A DNA stretch of 39,866 nt from a virus. Numbering within the stretch: position 1 is the first letter of the stretch; every line of letters starts with the position of its first letter. The notes below the pieces were generated by a model. It did no database searches, had not been told where the DNA came from, and saw only the letters and a program-made list of their open reading frames with translations. Shown piece after piece: positions 7,094 through 14,268 of this stretch. Made by a program: the position numbers and the translations under genes. The stretch lies in the IMG/VR virus record IMGVR_UViG_3300046787_000596, positions 1 to 39,866 of that record; one strand, given 5' to 3'.

Positions 7094-7543
7094 ATGGAAT
7101 ATGTTATCAGTGAAAATAAATTATCAAATGTCCTTCTAAAATATTTGAACCTATCTTTTGATGGGTTTGATAATTTGGATTATAATTGGGCTGACTTTGA
7201 TTGTGGATGGGGTGTATGTTGTGATATCTATGCCGTTGGATTTGTCCTTCCGGGAAAAGAACATGATGATTATTTCTTTAAATTGGTTGATGGTAAAAAC
7301 TATGATAGTGGTGGTGATTACCCTGAAGAACTTATGGGAGAATTACCGGAACCTTGTCATGATGTACCTAATCTTGAGGAATCTCGATTTGACACCATTG
7401 TTTTAAGTGAAGAACTTTTTGACCGAATTGAAGATATGTTTGGTAATATGAAGATTTGGGAAGAATCGTTTTTGAATATTATAAACCAAAGGTATGGTAC
7501 AAACGCCACTAAAATAGATATGGAGGATTATGGACAATTTTAA
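7094..7543 (+). CDS. acidic protein with MEYVISE leader
   Basis: 149 residues, strongly acidic. The leader MEYVISENKLSNVLLKYLNL ends its short strand with I-S-E and continues as an amphipathic helix. The body has a Trp/Cys/Asp-rich region (WADFDCGWGVCCD) and a helical C-terminal part. It overlaps the next gene by 14 bases and heads an operon of six genes to 9218. No known family. Confidence 0.75.
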   Translation: MEYVISENKLSNVLLKYLNLSFDGFDNLDYNWADFDCGWGVCCDIYAVGFVLPGKEHDDYFFKLVDGKNYDSGGDYPEELMGELPEPCHDVPNLEESRFDTIVLSEELFDRIEDMFGNMKIWEESFLNIINQRYGTNATKIDMEDYGQF

Positions 7544-7880
7544 ATTCAATAAAGACCAAATGGAAAATTTGGAAAAGTTTAGTAATATAATGACCTCATT
7601 TATGTTTAAAGGGGTTGGTTGGTTTACTAAAGCCATGACGTTTTTCTCTAAAAACACAAAATTAATTTTTGGTATTGTATTACTTGTCATCTTTTTTAAA
7701 GTTGGTACTTATGTGGTTGCAATTGAACCAAGTGGTGTCTATGAAATAACAACATCTACCGGAGTAGTTTATAATGCAAATGAAATTAAAATTGTGGACG
7801 GTTGTGTTCATTTTAAAAAAATGAATACTCAAGAAGAGACCATTATCTGTGGAGGTTGTACTATTGTTAAAAATAATTAA
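7530..7880 (+). CDS. membrane protein, 116 aa
   Basis: An amphipathic N-terminal half (about 1-45) is followed by one transmembrane segment at about 48-66 (LIFGIVLLVIFFKVGTYVV). The C-terminal domain of about 50 residues holds three Cys (DGCVHF, ICGGC) and is strand-rich. It probably faces the periplasm if the positive-inside rule holds. It lies between leader-tagged genes in the same operon. Function unknown. Confidence 0.7.
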   Translation: MDNFKFNKDQMENLEKFSNIMTSFMFKGVGWFTKAMTFFSKNTKLIFGIVLLVIFFKVGTYVVAIEPSGVYEITTSTGVVYNANEIKIVDGCVHFKKMNTQEETIICGGCTIVKNN

Positions 7881-7881
7881 G

Positions 7882-8253
7882 ATGAAATACATTATAACTG
7901 AAAGTAAACTCGATGAAACAATTACCAATTACTTAGACAATATTTTTGATATAGATGATATTAATTGGACACATCCATTAGATTATGATTTAGATACAGG
8001 TGAAGAATGGGATGATGTAAATCGGGTTGTGTTTTACATAGGAGATTATGAGGGGGAAGATGAAGGGTGCTTTTATTGGTATGGGTGTGAATATTTTAAC
8101 CCAAATAGTTATGCTAGTGAAATATGCCCAACGGTTAATTTAGAATATAAATACGAGGATAAATTAAATGGATATTTTGGAGATATGTGGAAAGAACCAT
8201 TCAAAAAATGGTTTACCAAATATTTTGATTTACCCGTTAAAACAATTGACTAA
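7882..8253 (+). CDS. small family protein with MKYIITE leader
   Basis: 123 residues, acidic. The ATG at 7882 follows the previous stop by one base and gives MKYIITESKLDETITNYLDNIF, the clearest form of the shared leader. The middle is Asp/Tyr/Cys-rich and the end is a FKKWFTKYFDLPVKTI helix typical of the family. The start region AAGATGAAATACATTATAAC is repeated exactly at 8252. Confidence 0.75.
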   Translation: MKYIITESKLDETITNYLDNIFDIDDINWTHPLDYDLDTGEEWDDVNRVVFYIGDYEGEDEGCFYWYGCEYFNPNSYASEICPTVNLEYKYEDKLNGYFGDMWKEPFKKWFTKYFDLPVKTID

Positions 8254-8254
8254 G

Positions 8255-8578
8255 ATGAAATACATTATAACTGAATCCCAATACGTTTTATTAACAGAAT
8301 CATTACCGGTTGAGGTCCGAAGAAGATTACCATTTAAACATTTGATGAATGATTTGGAGTGGGGAATTCTTGATGAGATGACCGACCTATGTGAGTATGA
8401 AGATATTGGTGAATTTGTTGGCAATGCCTGTGATTCTTTGGTTGAGATGTATCACGATTACTTTGTTAATGATTTTGATTATGTTTTAAAACCCGAAGAT
8501 AAAGATTCTCTCTACAATTATTTTGTGGACAAGTTTGGTGATTACTTGGTTAAATATCATAAGAAAATGTGTGCTTAG
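8255..8578 (+). CDS. small family protein with MKYIITE leader
   Basis: 107 residues. The MKYIITESQY leader is followed by a helical, acidic body (DLCEYEDIGEFVGNACDSLVEMY) unlike its neighbours. The same leader on a different body is what makes the leader look like an address tag and not part of a domain. The start is fixed by the one-base gap after the previous stop. Confidence 0.75.
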   Translation: MKYIITESQYVLLTESLPVEVRRRLPFKHLMNDLEWGILDEMTDLCEYEDIGEFVGNACDSLVEMYHDYFVNDFDYVLKPEDKDSLYNYFVDKFGDYLVKYHKKMCA

Positions 8579-8579
8579 T

Positions 8580-8888
8580 ATGAAATACGTTATAACCGAA
8601 AATCAGTTAGATAACTTCATTTCCAAATATATTGGTGGGTTTTTTGGCGGATTAAAAGAAATAGACTCTCCAAGAATTAATGCCAAACATTTTGTTAATC
8701 AAAATAATGAAGTAATTTTTTATTATGGTACAGACTCAGGTAATTTGTATATTAAGATGCCGGAACTTAAAGAACATATTGTAAATCATCTTGAAAATGT
8801 CTTTGATTTGGGATGGGTTAGAGCCAAAAAAATCTTAGAGGATTGGTTTTTAGATAATTATGGGATTAAAGTTCACAAAATTTATTAA
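8580..8888 (+). CDS. small family protein with MKYVITE leader
   Basis: 102 residues. It starts one base after the previous TAG with MKYVITENQLDNFISKYIGGFF, has a short strand region (NEVIFYYGTDSGNLYIKM), and ends with AKKILEDWFLDNYGIKVHKIY. This is the best example of the three-part layout of leader, strands and W-F helix followed by GIKV. Function unknown. Confidence 0.75.
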   Translation: MKYVITENQLDNFISKYIGGFFGGLKEIDSPRINAKHFVNQNNEVIFYYGTDSGNLYIKMPELKEHIVNHLENVFDLGWVRAKKILEDWFLDNYGIKVHKIY

Positions 8889-8894
8889 AATATT

Positions 8895-9218
8895 ATGAAA
8901 TATATTATTACTGAGGAACAATTCTCAACAATTCAGACTAATAACCCCAATTCCGTACTCAAAATGATAGAAAAAATCTATAATTCTATGGATATGGAAG
9001 GTATTTGTGAGGTGGATTTAGGATATGATGAGGAAGATAACAATTTCAATTGTTACTTAATCATTGATAGGGATTGGTATTTGGAAAATCCACTTGAAAA
9101 AGATTTAAAAAACGTTAAAATTCGTGGATATGCGAAGGAACTTAAAGAAAAAATAAATAATTATCTCGGAATTACTATGTTTGTTGGACATTATGTGAAC
9201 CCTTTACCTTGTGAATAG
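8895..9218 (+). CDS. small family protein with MKYIITE leader
   Basis: 107 residues, MKYIITEEQF leader. The body has two acidic strands (EVDLGYDEEDNNFNCYLIID) and a Lys-rich helix before an LGITMFVGHYV strand. It is the last of four consecutive MKY-leader genes. No known family. Confidence 0.7.
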   Translation: MKYIITEEQFSTIQTNNPNSVLKMIEKIYNSMDMEGICEVDLGYDEEDNNFNCYLIIDRDWYLENPLEKDLKNVKIRGYAKELKEKINNYLGITMFVGHYVNPLPCE

Positions 9219-9336
9219 GTAAAATTTTCCATTAAAAAATGATAAATAAAGGTGATTATCCCTTATTTTCCACTATGAGATGGTATTTGGAGATTATTTT
9301 CCATTAAAATAAACTATTTATAATAAAACAAAACAA
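9219..9336. other. intergenic with direct repeat
   Basis: TTTTCCATTAAAA occurs at about 9225-9237 and again at 9296-9308, with a partial third copy (TTATTTTCCACTA) between. A TATTTAT motif (9315-9321) precedes the next gene by 15 bases. The repeats could be binding sites. Confidence 0.35.
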
Positions 9337-9507
9337 ATGAAACACATATTGAACAATTTATCGGAAGAAGAGAAAAATGCTATCCGTGAACAACATACAG
9401 GAGGAATGAAAGTTATGACTGAGAATTTCTCAAAATTAATTAATTCAAAACTTGGGGATTCTAAACCATTGGTTAATGAACAAGAAGAACAAAGCGAAGA
9501 AAAATAA
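9337..9507 (+). CDS. 56-aa conserved-looking small protein
   Basis: Begins MKHILNNLSEEEKNAIREQH and ends with an acidic tail (NEQEEQSEEK). The N-terminal helix ILNNLSEEEKNAIREQH followed by GGMKV and ENFSKLI reads like a compact helical phage protein; I recall similar short proteins in Bacteroidota phages but cannot verify this. It has its own TATTTAT motif and terminator. Confidence 0.65.
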   Translation: MKHILNNLSEEEKNAIREQHTGGMKVMTENFSKLINSKLGDSKPLVNEQEEQSEEK

Positions 9508-9512
9508 AATTT

Positions 9513-9539
9513 AAACCCATCCTACGGTTGGGTTTTTTT
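9513..9539 (+). terminator. intrinsic terminator
   Basis: AAACCCA (9513-9519) pairs with TGGGTTT (9529-9535), followed by T. The opposite-strand small gene ends inside it. Confidence 0.75.
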
Positions 9540-9668
9540 ATTTTCTTCTTCTTCGAGAAATTTAATATGGATTGCAACTTCAACTAATTCTTGATTACCT
9601 CCATAACTACAAGGACATGAAGAGAGTCCTCTGTTCCTTAAAAAATTTTTCGATTCTTCTAATGTCAT
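9522..9668 (-). CDS. 48-aa protein with CPC motif
   Basis: ATG at 9668-9666, stop inside the terminator at 9522-9524. The sequence has a helical start (MTLEESKNFLRNRGL), a SSCPCSYGG turn and an acidic helix EVAIHIKFLEEEENKK. Codon use and the position just downstream of another minus-strand gene support it. Function unknown. Confidence 0.5.
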   Translation of the reverse strand: MTLEESKNFLRNRGLSSCPCSYGGNQELVEVAIHIKFLEEEENKKTQP

Positions 9669-9716
9669 CTTGATTGAATGTTTTTATATTTAAATGGTTT
9701 GAATGAAAATACGGTG

Positions 9717-10112
9717 TTAATGTTTAAGTAAATAAATGGATTTTACTGAATTAGAATTTTCACCCCAAGTAAAATCAAATCCATTATGACAACCCCAAAA
9801 TTCTATATTGTAAGTAACCCCTTTATACGATTCAAGAAAATAACACACACCATTTTCTACGGTGATTCCTTTATAGTTTGGTTTATCTAAAATTTTAATT
9901 TCGGTACCATTTAAAATTAGTGAATCCGATACGGTCATCCAAAAATTATCGCTACCTTCGGAAATTATTTCTAATGGAGTGTCCCACCCACCAACTAAGT
10001 GCATAAGATGTTGTTGGTTAACTCCGTTAATATTTGGTGTTAATTCGGTTTCCTTGAAATCAACAAACCAATTATTATTACTTTTTATGAAATTTACTTT
10101 GTGTGTTCCCAT
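9717..10112 (-). CDS. unknown protein, 131 aa
   Basis: Strand-rich protein with a repeated beta-hairpin look (NFIKSNNNWFVDF, EIKILDKPNYKGITVENGVCYFLESY). It is probably a small beta-barrel or sandwich. It begins four bases after a reverse TATTTAT motif. No family recognised. Confidence 0.7.
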   Translation of the reverse strand: MGTHKVNFIKSNNNWFVDFKETELTPNINGVNQQHLMHLVGGWDTPLEIISEGSDNFWMTVSDSLILNGTEIKILDKPNYKGITVENGVCYFLESYKGVTYNIEFWGCHNGFDFTWGENSNSVKSIYLLKH

Positions 10113-10116
10113 TACT

Positions 10117-10123
10117 ATAAATA
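10117..10123 (-). promoter_or_regulatory. TATTTAT start motif (minus strand)
   Basis: TATTTAT on the minus strand ends four bases before the ATG of the gene ending at 9717. Confidence 0.55.
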
Positions 10124-10173
10124 TAAATCTCTTTTTTTATAGTTGAAGTTTTTTTTATGTAAAAACTTTTTTA

Positions 10174-10181
10174 TATCTTTG
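10174..10181 (+). promoter_or_regulatory. Bacteroidota-type promoter, -7 TATCTTTG
   Basis: TATCTTTG lies 32 bases before the ATG at 10214, leaving a leader of about 25 bases that is A-rich (ACCTAAAAGAAAAATAAA). Confidence 0.6.
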
Positions 10182-10213
10182 TGGAATAATTTATAACCTA
10201 AAAGAAAAATAAA

Positions 10214-10381
10214 ATGACACAAGAAGTTCAGAACAAAGTTAGAGAGTACGTATTATCAAAATACAAACAAACATTCACTCCGGATTCCACAATGATTATC
10301 AAAGAATACGATTCTCATTTCACAGTTGCTAATCATAAAACCTCGTCTCCTCTTATCTTAGGAAAAGGGATTGTTGAGTAA
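10214..10381 (+). CDS. 55-aa unknown protein
   Basis: MTQEVQNKVREYVLSKYKQ forms a helix, followed by strands (STMIIKEYDSHFTVAN) and a GLY-containing end. It is compact and cytoplasmic-looking. The start is set by the A-rich leader after the promoter at 10174. Function unknown. Confidence 0.65.
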   Translation: MTQEVQNKVREYVLSKYKQTFTPDSTMIIKEYDSHFTVANHKTSSPLILGKGIVE

Positions 10382-10386
10382 TTCCG

Positions 10387-10737
10387 GTGAGGGTGAATAG
10401 TCAGTTTAGATTACAAAGACTTATTAACTTATTAATGGGGCATCTAAAACCTGAATGGGTTTGTGAATGGCGTATTGATATTGATAGTTTTTCTACATGG
10501 TCTAAAAGTTATTCATTAATTATTCGTATTACCATTAATCATGAGGATTATGAGTACGTTACATCTCAAGGGTCGTGGAAATACGGAATAATTAAAAGAG
10601 ATATTAGTGACTATGTTCGAACATATGTTTCGAACTATTTTGAAGAATGTAATATTAAGTCTTGTGACTTTTATATTGAATCCCCGTCGGCGAATATGTA
10701 CAGTGAGAGTTACTTTAGAGAAATGGTTTATGTCTGA
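10387..10737 (+). CDS. unknown protein, 116 aa
   Basis: No ATG fits the full length, so a GTG at 10387, six bases after the previous stop, is proposed; a shorter start at the ATG at 10435 would lose the first helix. The body is strand-rich (SLIIRITINHEDYEYV) with a helical end (DISDYVRTYVSNYF). It resembles the small family proteins in fold order but lacks the MKY leader. Confidence 0.6.
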   Translation: MRVNSQFRLQRLINLLMGHLKPEWVCEWRIDIDSFSTWSKSYSLIIRITINHEDYEYVTSQGSWKYGIIKRDISDYVRTYVSNYFEECNIKSCDFYIESPSANMYSESYFREMVYV

Positions 10738-10744
10738 TATTTAT
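10738..10744 (+). promoter_or_regulatory. TATTTAT motif, 16 bases before ATG
   Basis: TATTTAT overlaps the area just after the previous stop. The ATG follows at 10761. Confidence 0.45.
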
Positions 10745-10760
10745 TAGTAAAACACTAATT

Positions 10761-11057
10761 ATGTCAACAATAAGTTTTGTGGTTTCATCTGCCAGTACTG
10801 AAGAAGATGCATTTAATACATTAGAACCAACTTTCACGATATATGCCGAGGATTTGGGATTATGTGATTCTTGTAATCAAATTGCTGGTAATTGTTACCC
10901 ATGTTTACAAACAAATCAAGTAATATACTCAGACCCTGAATTAACTGTTGAAGTCGGAGATGGGTATTACCATTACATCGACCCAGCTAATACTAATTAT
11001 AGCGCTGTTTGGCACATATTTGTAGGTTTACCGGTTGAAGACGGATTTTACAATTAA
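10761..11057 (+). CDS. Cys-rich protein, 98 aa
   Basis: A Ser/Thr-rich start, then CDSCNQIAGNCYPC (four Cys in a possible zinc knuckle), then strands with DPELTVEVGDGYYHY and a WHIFVGLP end. The DxxLT...DGYY text resembles repeat motifs in phage tail or surface proteins, but this is a weak impression. Single gene with its own terminator. Confidence 0.65.
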   Translation: MSTISFVVSSASTEEDAFNTLEPTFTIYAEDLGLCDSCNQIAGNCYPCLQTNQVIYSDPELTVEVGDGYYHYIDPANTNYSAVWHIFVGLPVEDGFYN

Positions 11058-11062
11058 AAATT

Positions 11063-11087
11063 AACCCTCATTTATTGAGGGTTTTTT
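11063..11087 (+). terminator. intrinsic terminator
   Basis: AACCCTCA (11063-11070) with TGAGGGTT (11076-11083), then T. Confidence 0.85.
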
Positions 11088-11105
11088 TATTTCAAAACTT
11101 TTTTA

Positions 11106-11113
11106 TATCTTTG
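11106..11113 (+). promoter_or_regulatory. Bacteroidota-type promoter, -7 TATCTTTG
   Basis: TATCTTTG followed 14 bases later by the ATG at 11128. Confidence 0.6.
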
Positions 11114-11127
11114 TAAAAAAATAATTT

Positions 11128-11484
11128 ATGGCAACTTATAAAAAGGGATGGACACCTGAAGAAAAAAAGGTTATTGATACCACCAAAAACACTTTTAAAA
11201 CTGTGTTTGAATCTGTGAAGACATCATTATTCCCATTTACTAATATTTCATTCGAGGACTTCGAGGAAAGTTTTATTTACAGATATGTTCGTAATTTTGT
11301 GGGAGGATTATTAGTGATTGGATTTATAATTTTAATATTAGTCTTATTTGGTATGTTTGTTACTTGGGGATTACCTAAGACAGACCACGAACCTATTAGT
11401 GAAGGTGGTAAAATGGTATTAAGGTTATTATTATTGGGTTATTCATTATTTGTTTTGTTTTTGACCGGTAGTGAAGGTGATTAA
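11128..11484 (+). CDS. two-helix membrane protein, 118 aa
   Basis: A cytoplasmic-looking N-terminal half (about 1-55, Lys-rich and then acidic) is followed by two hydrophobic segments at about 56-80 (FVGGLLVIGFIILILVLFGM) and 95-113 (VLRLLLLGYSLFVLFL), with an acidic end. It could be a holin-type or membrane-remodelling protein, but no motif decides this. Confidence 0.65.
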   Translation: MATYKKGWTPEEKKVIDTTKNTFKTVFESVKTSLFPFTNISFEDFEESFIYRYVRNFVGGLLVIGFIILILVLFGMFVTWGLPKTDHEPISEGGKMVLRLLLLGYSLFVLFLTGSEGD

Positions 11485-11495
11485 AATTATTACAA

Positions 11496-11503
11496 GTATT
11501 TAT
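11496..11503 (+). promoter_or_regulatory. TATTTAT start motif
   Basis: GTATTTAT ends four bases before the ATG at 11508. Confidence 0.55.
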
Positions 11504-11507
11504 ATGT

Positions 11508-11774
11508 ATGACCGAAAAATCGTTAAAAAAATTATTACTTACAATGTTGAAGGATGAATATCCTCAGATTAAAGGTATTGTGGTAGAAACATCAGACCTT
11601 GGTGACTTAATCGTATATCGAGTAGGGATTGGTATGAAATATGATGATTTATTAGAACTTGATAAAAGTGATGAGAATATATTAAAAGTTAAGATTAAAG
11701 ATTTATCAAAATATGTTTTAGGAAAAAATGAGTTTTTAGAAACTACTTTTTTCTACGACCCACAACAATATTAA
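11508..11774 (+). CDS. small family protein, 88 aa
   Basis: MTEKSLKKLLLTMLKDEYPQIKG starts with an amphipathic helix in the place of the MKY strand. Alternating strands follow (IVVETSDLGDLIVYRVGIGM), then a Lys-rich helix and an aromatic tail. A DEYP(Q/Y)I phrase at the end of the first helix recurs as KDYPYI in the gene at 14265, suggesting a second subfamily. Function unknown. Confidence 0.7.
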   Translation: MTEKSLKKLLLTMLKDEYPQIKGIVVETSDLGDLIVYRVGIGMKYDDLLELDKSDENILKVKIKDLSKYVLGKNEFLETTFFYDPQQY

Positions 11775-11787
11775 TAAAAAAAAATAC

Positions 11788-11817
11788 ATCTCACCATTGC
11801 CGGTGGGATTTTTTTTT
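11788..11817 (+). terminator. intrinsic terminator
   Basis: ATCTCACC (11788-11795) with GGTGGGAT (11802-11809), one G-U pair, then eight T. The T run merges into the next promoter. Confidence 0.85.
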
Positions 11818-11818
11818 A

Positions 11819-11826
11819 TATCTTTG
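11819..11826 (+). promoter_or_regulatory. Bacteroidota-type promoter overlapping terminator end
   Basis: TATCTTTG begins two bases after the terminator's T run and ends four bases before the ATG at 11831. Terminator, promoter and start codon occupy 46 bases in total. Confidence 0.65.
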
Positions 11827-11830
11827 TCAC

Positions 11831-12073
11831 ATGAATGTAGAACTAATAGAAAAATATTTGGGAGACAAATACGGTGATATGTCTCTTGTTAAAAAACAAG
11901 ATGATTATAAACTTGATGACTTATTTATTTACATAAGTAAAAATAAGGAATTAAAGTGGTACATTAATGTGGAATCGGAATTACTTACTTGGTTCGGTCC
12001 GGGTAATTACTATGACATTATTCGTAATTGGTTTTTCAAACAATTTGGTAAAGAAATTGGGTATGACGAATAA
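11831..12073 (+). CDS. small family protein, 80 aa
   Basis: Starts MNVELIEKYLGDKYGDM (L-I-E then a YLGDKYG helix). It has the strand pair LFIYISKNKELKWYINVESE and the helix DIIRNWFFKQFGKEIGYDE, so leader, strands and W-F helix are all present in a minimal form. It overlaps the next gene by 11 bases. Confidence 0.75.
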   Translation: MNVELIEKYLGDKYGDMSLVKKQDDYKLDDLFIYISKNKELKWYINVESELLTWFGPGNYYDIIRNWFFKQFGKEIGYDE

Positions 12074-12365
12074 AGAATTATTTTTAACTTTTTTTGAAGT
12101 GGAAAGCTCAACCAATCTTAGTATTAAGTATCGGACTGATAATAGAATTCAATTAATATTGAATCCCACGGAGAAGAATAAATTTATTGATAATCTACCG
12201 ATTCGATTATTAATCGATGATGATGAATATCATTGTCGTGTTAGTAGTACTTCTGATGAAATGTTTAACCTATTTAACTATTTGGGTTTTAATACAAATG
12301 AAGTTATTGGTATTTGTCACGAAATTCACAAAGATATGGGTTATAAAAGTTTAATTGTTCCATAA
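12063..12365 (+). CDS. unknown protein, 100 aa
   Basis: The start ATG at 12063 lies inside the end of the previous gene (ATGACGAATAA); a longer in-frame start at 11967 would overlap that gene by over 100 bases and is rejected. The protein is alpha/beta, with ELFLTFFEVESS first, RTDNRIQLILNPTEKNKF strands and a helical end GFNTNEVIGICHEIHKDMGY. No family recognised. Confidence 0.7.
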   Translation: MTNKELFLTFFEVESSTNLSIKYRTDNRIQLILNPTEKNKFIDNLPIRLLIDDDEYHCRVSSTSDEMFNLFNYLGFNTNEVIGICHEIHKDMGYKSLIVP

Positions 12366-12368
12366 AGA

Positions 12369-12375
12369 TATTTAT
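12369..12375 (+). promoter_or_regulatory. TATTTAT start motif
   Basis: TATTTAT ends four bases before the ATG at 12380, which favours that start over the ATG at 12374 that overlaps the motif. Confidence 0.5.
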
Positions 12376-12379
12376 GAAT

Positions 12380-12742
12380 ATGAAATATATGGTTAACGAA
12401 GAGAGATTAGAGGGGGTTATGAAAAAATACTTGGACGAAGTCTACGGTGATTTAACCTGCGAGGTGACACCTGACGAGGTTACTTGGTATAAAGAAGGGT
12501 CTCCAATTGCAAAGGTTGATAATGATGATAAAAATAGATTAAGATTATCCGAATCGGAATTTAAGACGTTTATGAATGTTTTTGGGTTACCGTGGGAAAA
12601 GAATGGAGATGATGATTTACCATTAAAGTTAATAATCCCTTATTTAAAATTTGATGGAGGAAGTGAGGCAATACCTATTTTACAAAAATTAGAGTTTATT
12701 AATCACTTAACCCATATTGCAGTACCTAGTAATTGGGGTTAG
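12380..12742 (+). CDS. small family protein with MKYMVNE leader
   Basis: 120 residues. Leader MKYMVNEERLEGVMKKYLDEVYG (V-N-E site). The body contains PDEVTWYKEGSPIAKVDNDDKNRLRLSES-like strands and a helical end with no W-F helix. Function unknown. A 38-residue basic gene follows with its own motif. Confidence 0.7.
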   Translation: MKYMVNEERLEGVMKKYLDEVYGDLTCEVTPDEVTWYKEGSPIAKVDNDDKNRLRLSESEFKTFMNVFGLPWEKNGDDDLPLKLIIPYLKFDGGSEAIPILQKLEFINHLTHIAVPSNWG

Positions 12743-12743
12743 A

Positions 12744-12751
12744 GTATTTAT
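12744..12751 (+). promoter_or_regulatory. TATTTAT motif, 15 bases before ATG
   Basis: GTATTTAT directly follows the previous stop. The ATG is at 12767. Confidence 0.45.
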
Positions 12752-12766
12752 TGTAAAATACTAATC

Positions 12767-12883
12767 ATGTCAAAATCAAAAAAACCTGGGAAACCAAAAA
12801 AGAACAGAGCAAACACTCTAAAAGATTTGAAAAGAATGGATAAGAATAATGAAATTCTTAGTCGTTTAAAAAAGGAACTTTAA
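12767..12883 (+). CDS. 38-aa basic peptide
   Basis: Starts MSKSKKPGKPKKNRANTLKD and is strongly Lys/Arg-rich, then a charged helix (LKRMDKNNEILSRLKKEL). It may bind nucleic acid. A promoter motif upstream and a terminator directly downstream support a real gene. Confidence 0.6.
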   Translation: MSKSKKPGKPKKNRANTLKDLKRMDKNNEILSRLKKEL

Positions 12884-12890
12884 AAATATT

Positions 12891-12916
12891 AACCTCGTCA
12901 ATTGACGGGGTTTTTT
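12891..12916. terminator. terminator between convergent genes
   Basis: AACCTCGTCA pairs with TGACGGGGTT around two bases. T runs lie on the plus side and a weaker one on the minus side, so it may serve both converging genes. Confidence 0.8.
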
Positions 12917-12920
12917 ATTA

Positions 12921-13187
12921 TTACGTATATTCGTAATAATTTTCTCCACCGGTTGTAAATTTATACCAAATATAGATGTTTGATAATCCATAATACTTCA
13001 ATAGGTTCTTACACTCATCAACAATTTCTTCCTCAAGTTCTTGTTCGGTACCGTCCATCCAAAATTCTATAGTAACAGCATCTGTTCGATGACCACGAGG
13101 GGTTATCTTATAGTCATAAATTTCTTCAAACTTCGGTATTATAAAATTATCTAATAATTTATGTAAAATTTTCAACGATTGTTCCAT
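12921..13187 (-). CDS. unknown protein, 88 aa
   Basis: Helix at residues 1-25 (LKILHKLLDNFIIPKFEEIYDY), strand pair (KITPRGHRTDAVTIEFWMDG), acidic helix (EQELEEEIVDECKNLLKYY) and final strand (IYIWYKFTTGGENYYEY). This is the same helix-strand-helix-strand order as many plus-strand small proteins, so it is probably a distant relative. TATTTAT lies four bases upstream. Confidence 0.7.
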   Translation of the reverse strand: MEQSLKILHKLLDNFIIPKFEEIYDYKITPRGHRTDAVTIEFWMDGTEQELEEEIVDECKNLLKYYGLSNIYIWYKFTTGGENYYEYT

Positions 13188-13191
13188 AATA

Positions 13192-13199
13192 ATAAATAC
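13192..13199 (-). promoter_or_regulatory. TATTTAT start motif (minus strand)
   Basis: GTATTTAT on the minus strand ends four bases before the ATG at 13187. Confidence 0.55.
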
Positions 13200-13229
13200 C
13201 TCTTTATTGTAAATGACAAAACAATTTCA

Positions 13230-13237
13230 TATCTTTG
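13230..13237 (+). promoter_or_regulatory. Bacteroidota-type promoter, -7 TATCTTTG
   Basis: TTG at 13207-13209 and TATCTTTG are separated by 20 bases. The ATG at 13260 follows an A-rich leader. It drives the nine-gene plus-strand run to 16657. Confidence 0.65.
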
Positions 13238-13259
13238 TTGAAAATAATCAATTGATAAA

Positions 13260-13454
13260 ATGACACAAGACCAATTTAATAGAGCGGGACTTATCTTAGA
13301 ACAAATATCTAAAACTAAACAATTACGAAAAGAACTTTTTGATGCATATGATAAACATAAAGAGGATAAGGAATTAAAATCTTTATTAAATAAATGTGTG
13401 GATGTTGTTGATGTGTTAATAGAGATTGATGAACAAAAATTTAAACAACTTTAA
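13260..13454 (+). CDS. 64-aa helical protein
   Basis: Almost entirely helical with heptad-like Leu/Ile spacing (ILEQISKTKQLRKELF, LLNKCVDVVDVLIEIDEQKF). Probably a small coiled-coil or helical-hairpin protein. First gene of a tightly packed operon. Function unknown. Confidence 0.65.
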   Translation: MTQDQFNRAGLILEQISKTKQLRKELFDAYDKHKEDKELKSLLNKCVDVVDVLIEIDEQKFKQL

Positions 13455-13456
13455 TT

Positions 13457-13780
13457 ATGGAAAAACATACGGTGGAATATTACAACTGGTTTGACATCCA
13501 AAAAGAAATCTGTAAAGAGATGGGTATTGATGAACAATACTTTAGAGATTACCATAAAATAGTTGGTGGGGAGTATAAAGATTGTTGGCATATATGGTTA
13601 GAATATTTCCAATCAGACGTTACCAACGATACCATTGTTTTTAATAACTGTGATGAAATGATGGAGTCAAAAATAGAATGGGTCACTGAGGAAGGTGATG
13701 AATGGGCTATCCCATTTGTTGAAGCGGTCTATAATGTTTGGGATAAGTTTGAAATAGAACACATAAAATATAGTTGGTAG
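13457..13780 (+). CDS. acidic Trp-rich protein, 107 aa
   Basis: Eight Trp in 107 residues. The segment YYNWFDIQKEICKEMGIDEQYFRDYH followed by GGEYKDCWHIWLEYF looks like a conserved fold, and I have the impression of seeing close relatives in other large phages, without a known role. It starts two bases after the previous stop. Confidence 0.7.
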   Translation: MEKHTVEYYNWFDIQKEICKEMGIDEQYFRDYHKIVGGEYKDCWHIWLEYFQSDVTNDTIVFNNCDEMMESKIEWVTEEGDEWAIPFVEAVYNVWDKFEIEHIKYSW

Positions 13781-13782
13781 AT

Positions 13783-14268
13783 ATGGCAAGACAAAATATT
13801 ATTGATAGATATCTGAACTTAGGGAGACTACAACAGGCAGAGTTGATACGAGCACAAGACCAACAAAGACCGTATTACCATCAACCTTGTAATATTAGCC
13901 CAGTTTTATCTACTGTTGGATTGACAAATAATCATCGACAAATTGAATTAGACATAACACCTTTAAATAAATTTGTTAAGAATATGTTTCCATTTGTTAT
14001 TGATGTCTCATTCTTAAAAGTTAATGAATCGACATATACGGATGGAAGAAGAACACTTGAGAACCCTCAAATAAAATTAATAGTATCTCCCGCACATAGG
14101 GCAGAACTTTATAGTGAGGATATTGAAGATAAAGTTAAAAACCATATTCGTAAGAAATTAATTCCCTTACTAAAAACTATGTATGAAATTAGTACGGGGT
14201 TTGGATTGGAAATATATTTTGGAAGTGAACGTTCGGAGACAATATTAGAACACTTGAAAGACGAATGA
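13783..14268 (+). CDS. unknown protein, 161 aa
   Basis: The ATG at 13783 is preferred to a TTG at 13774. The N-terminal 40 residues are Gln/Arg-rich and disordered-looking (RLQQAELIRAQDQQRPYYHQP). The rest is alpha/beta with strands FPFVIDVSFLKV and NPQIKLIVSP. The phrase PFVIDV followed by KLIVS parallels PYIIGT and KLIIS of the next gene, so the two are likely related. Confidence 0.7.
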   Translation: MARQNIIDRYLNLGRLQQAELIRAQDQQRPYYHQPCNISPVLSTVGLTNNHRQIELDITPLNKFVKNMFPFVIDVSFLKVNESTYTDGRRTLENPQIKLIVSPAHRAELYSEDIEDKVKNHIRKKLIPLLKTMYEISTGFGLEIYFGSERSETILEHLKDE

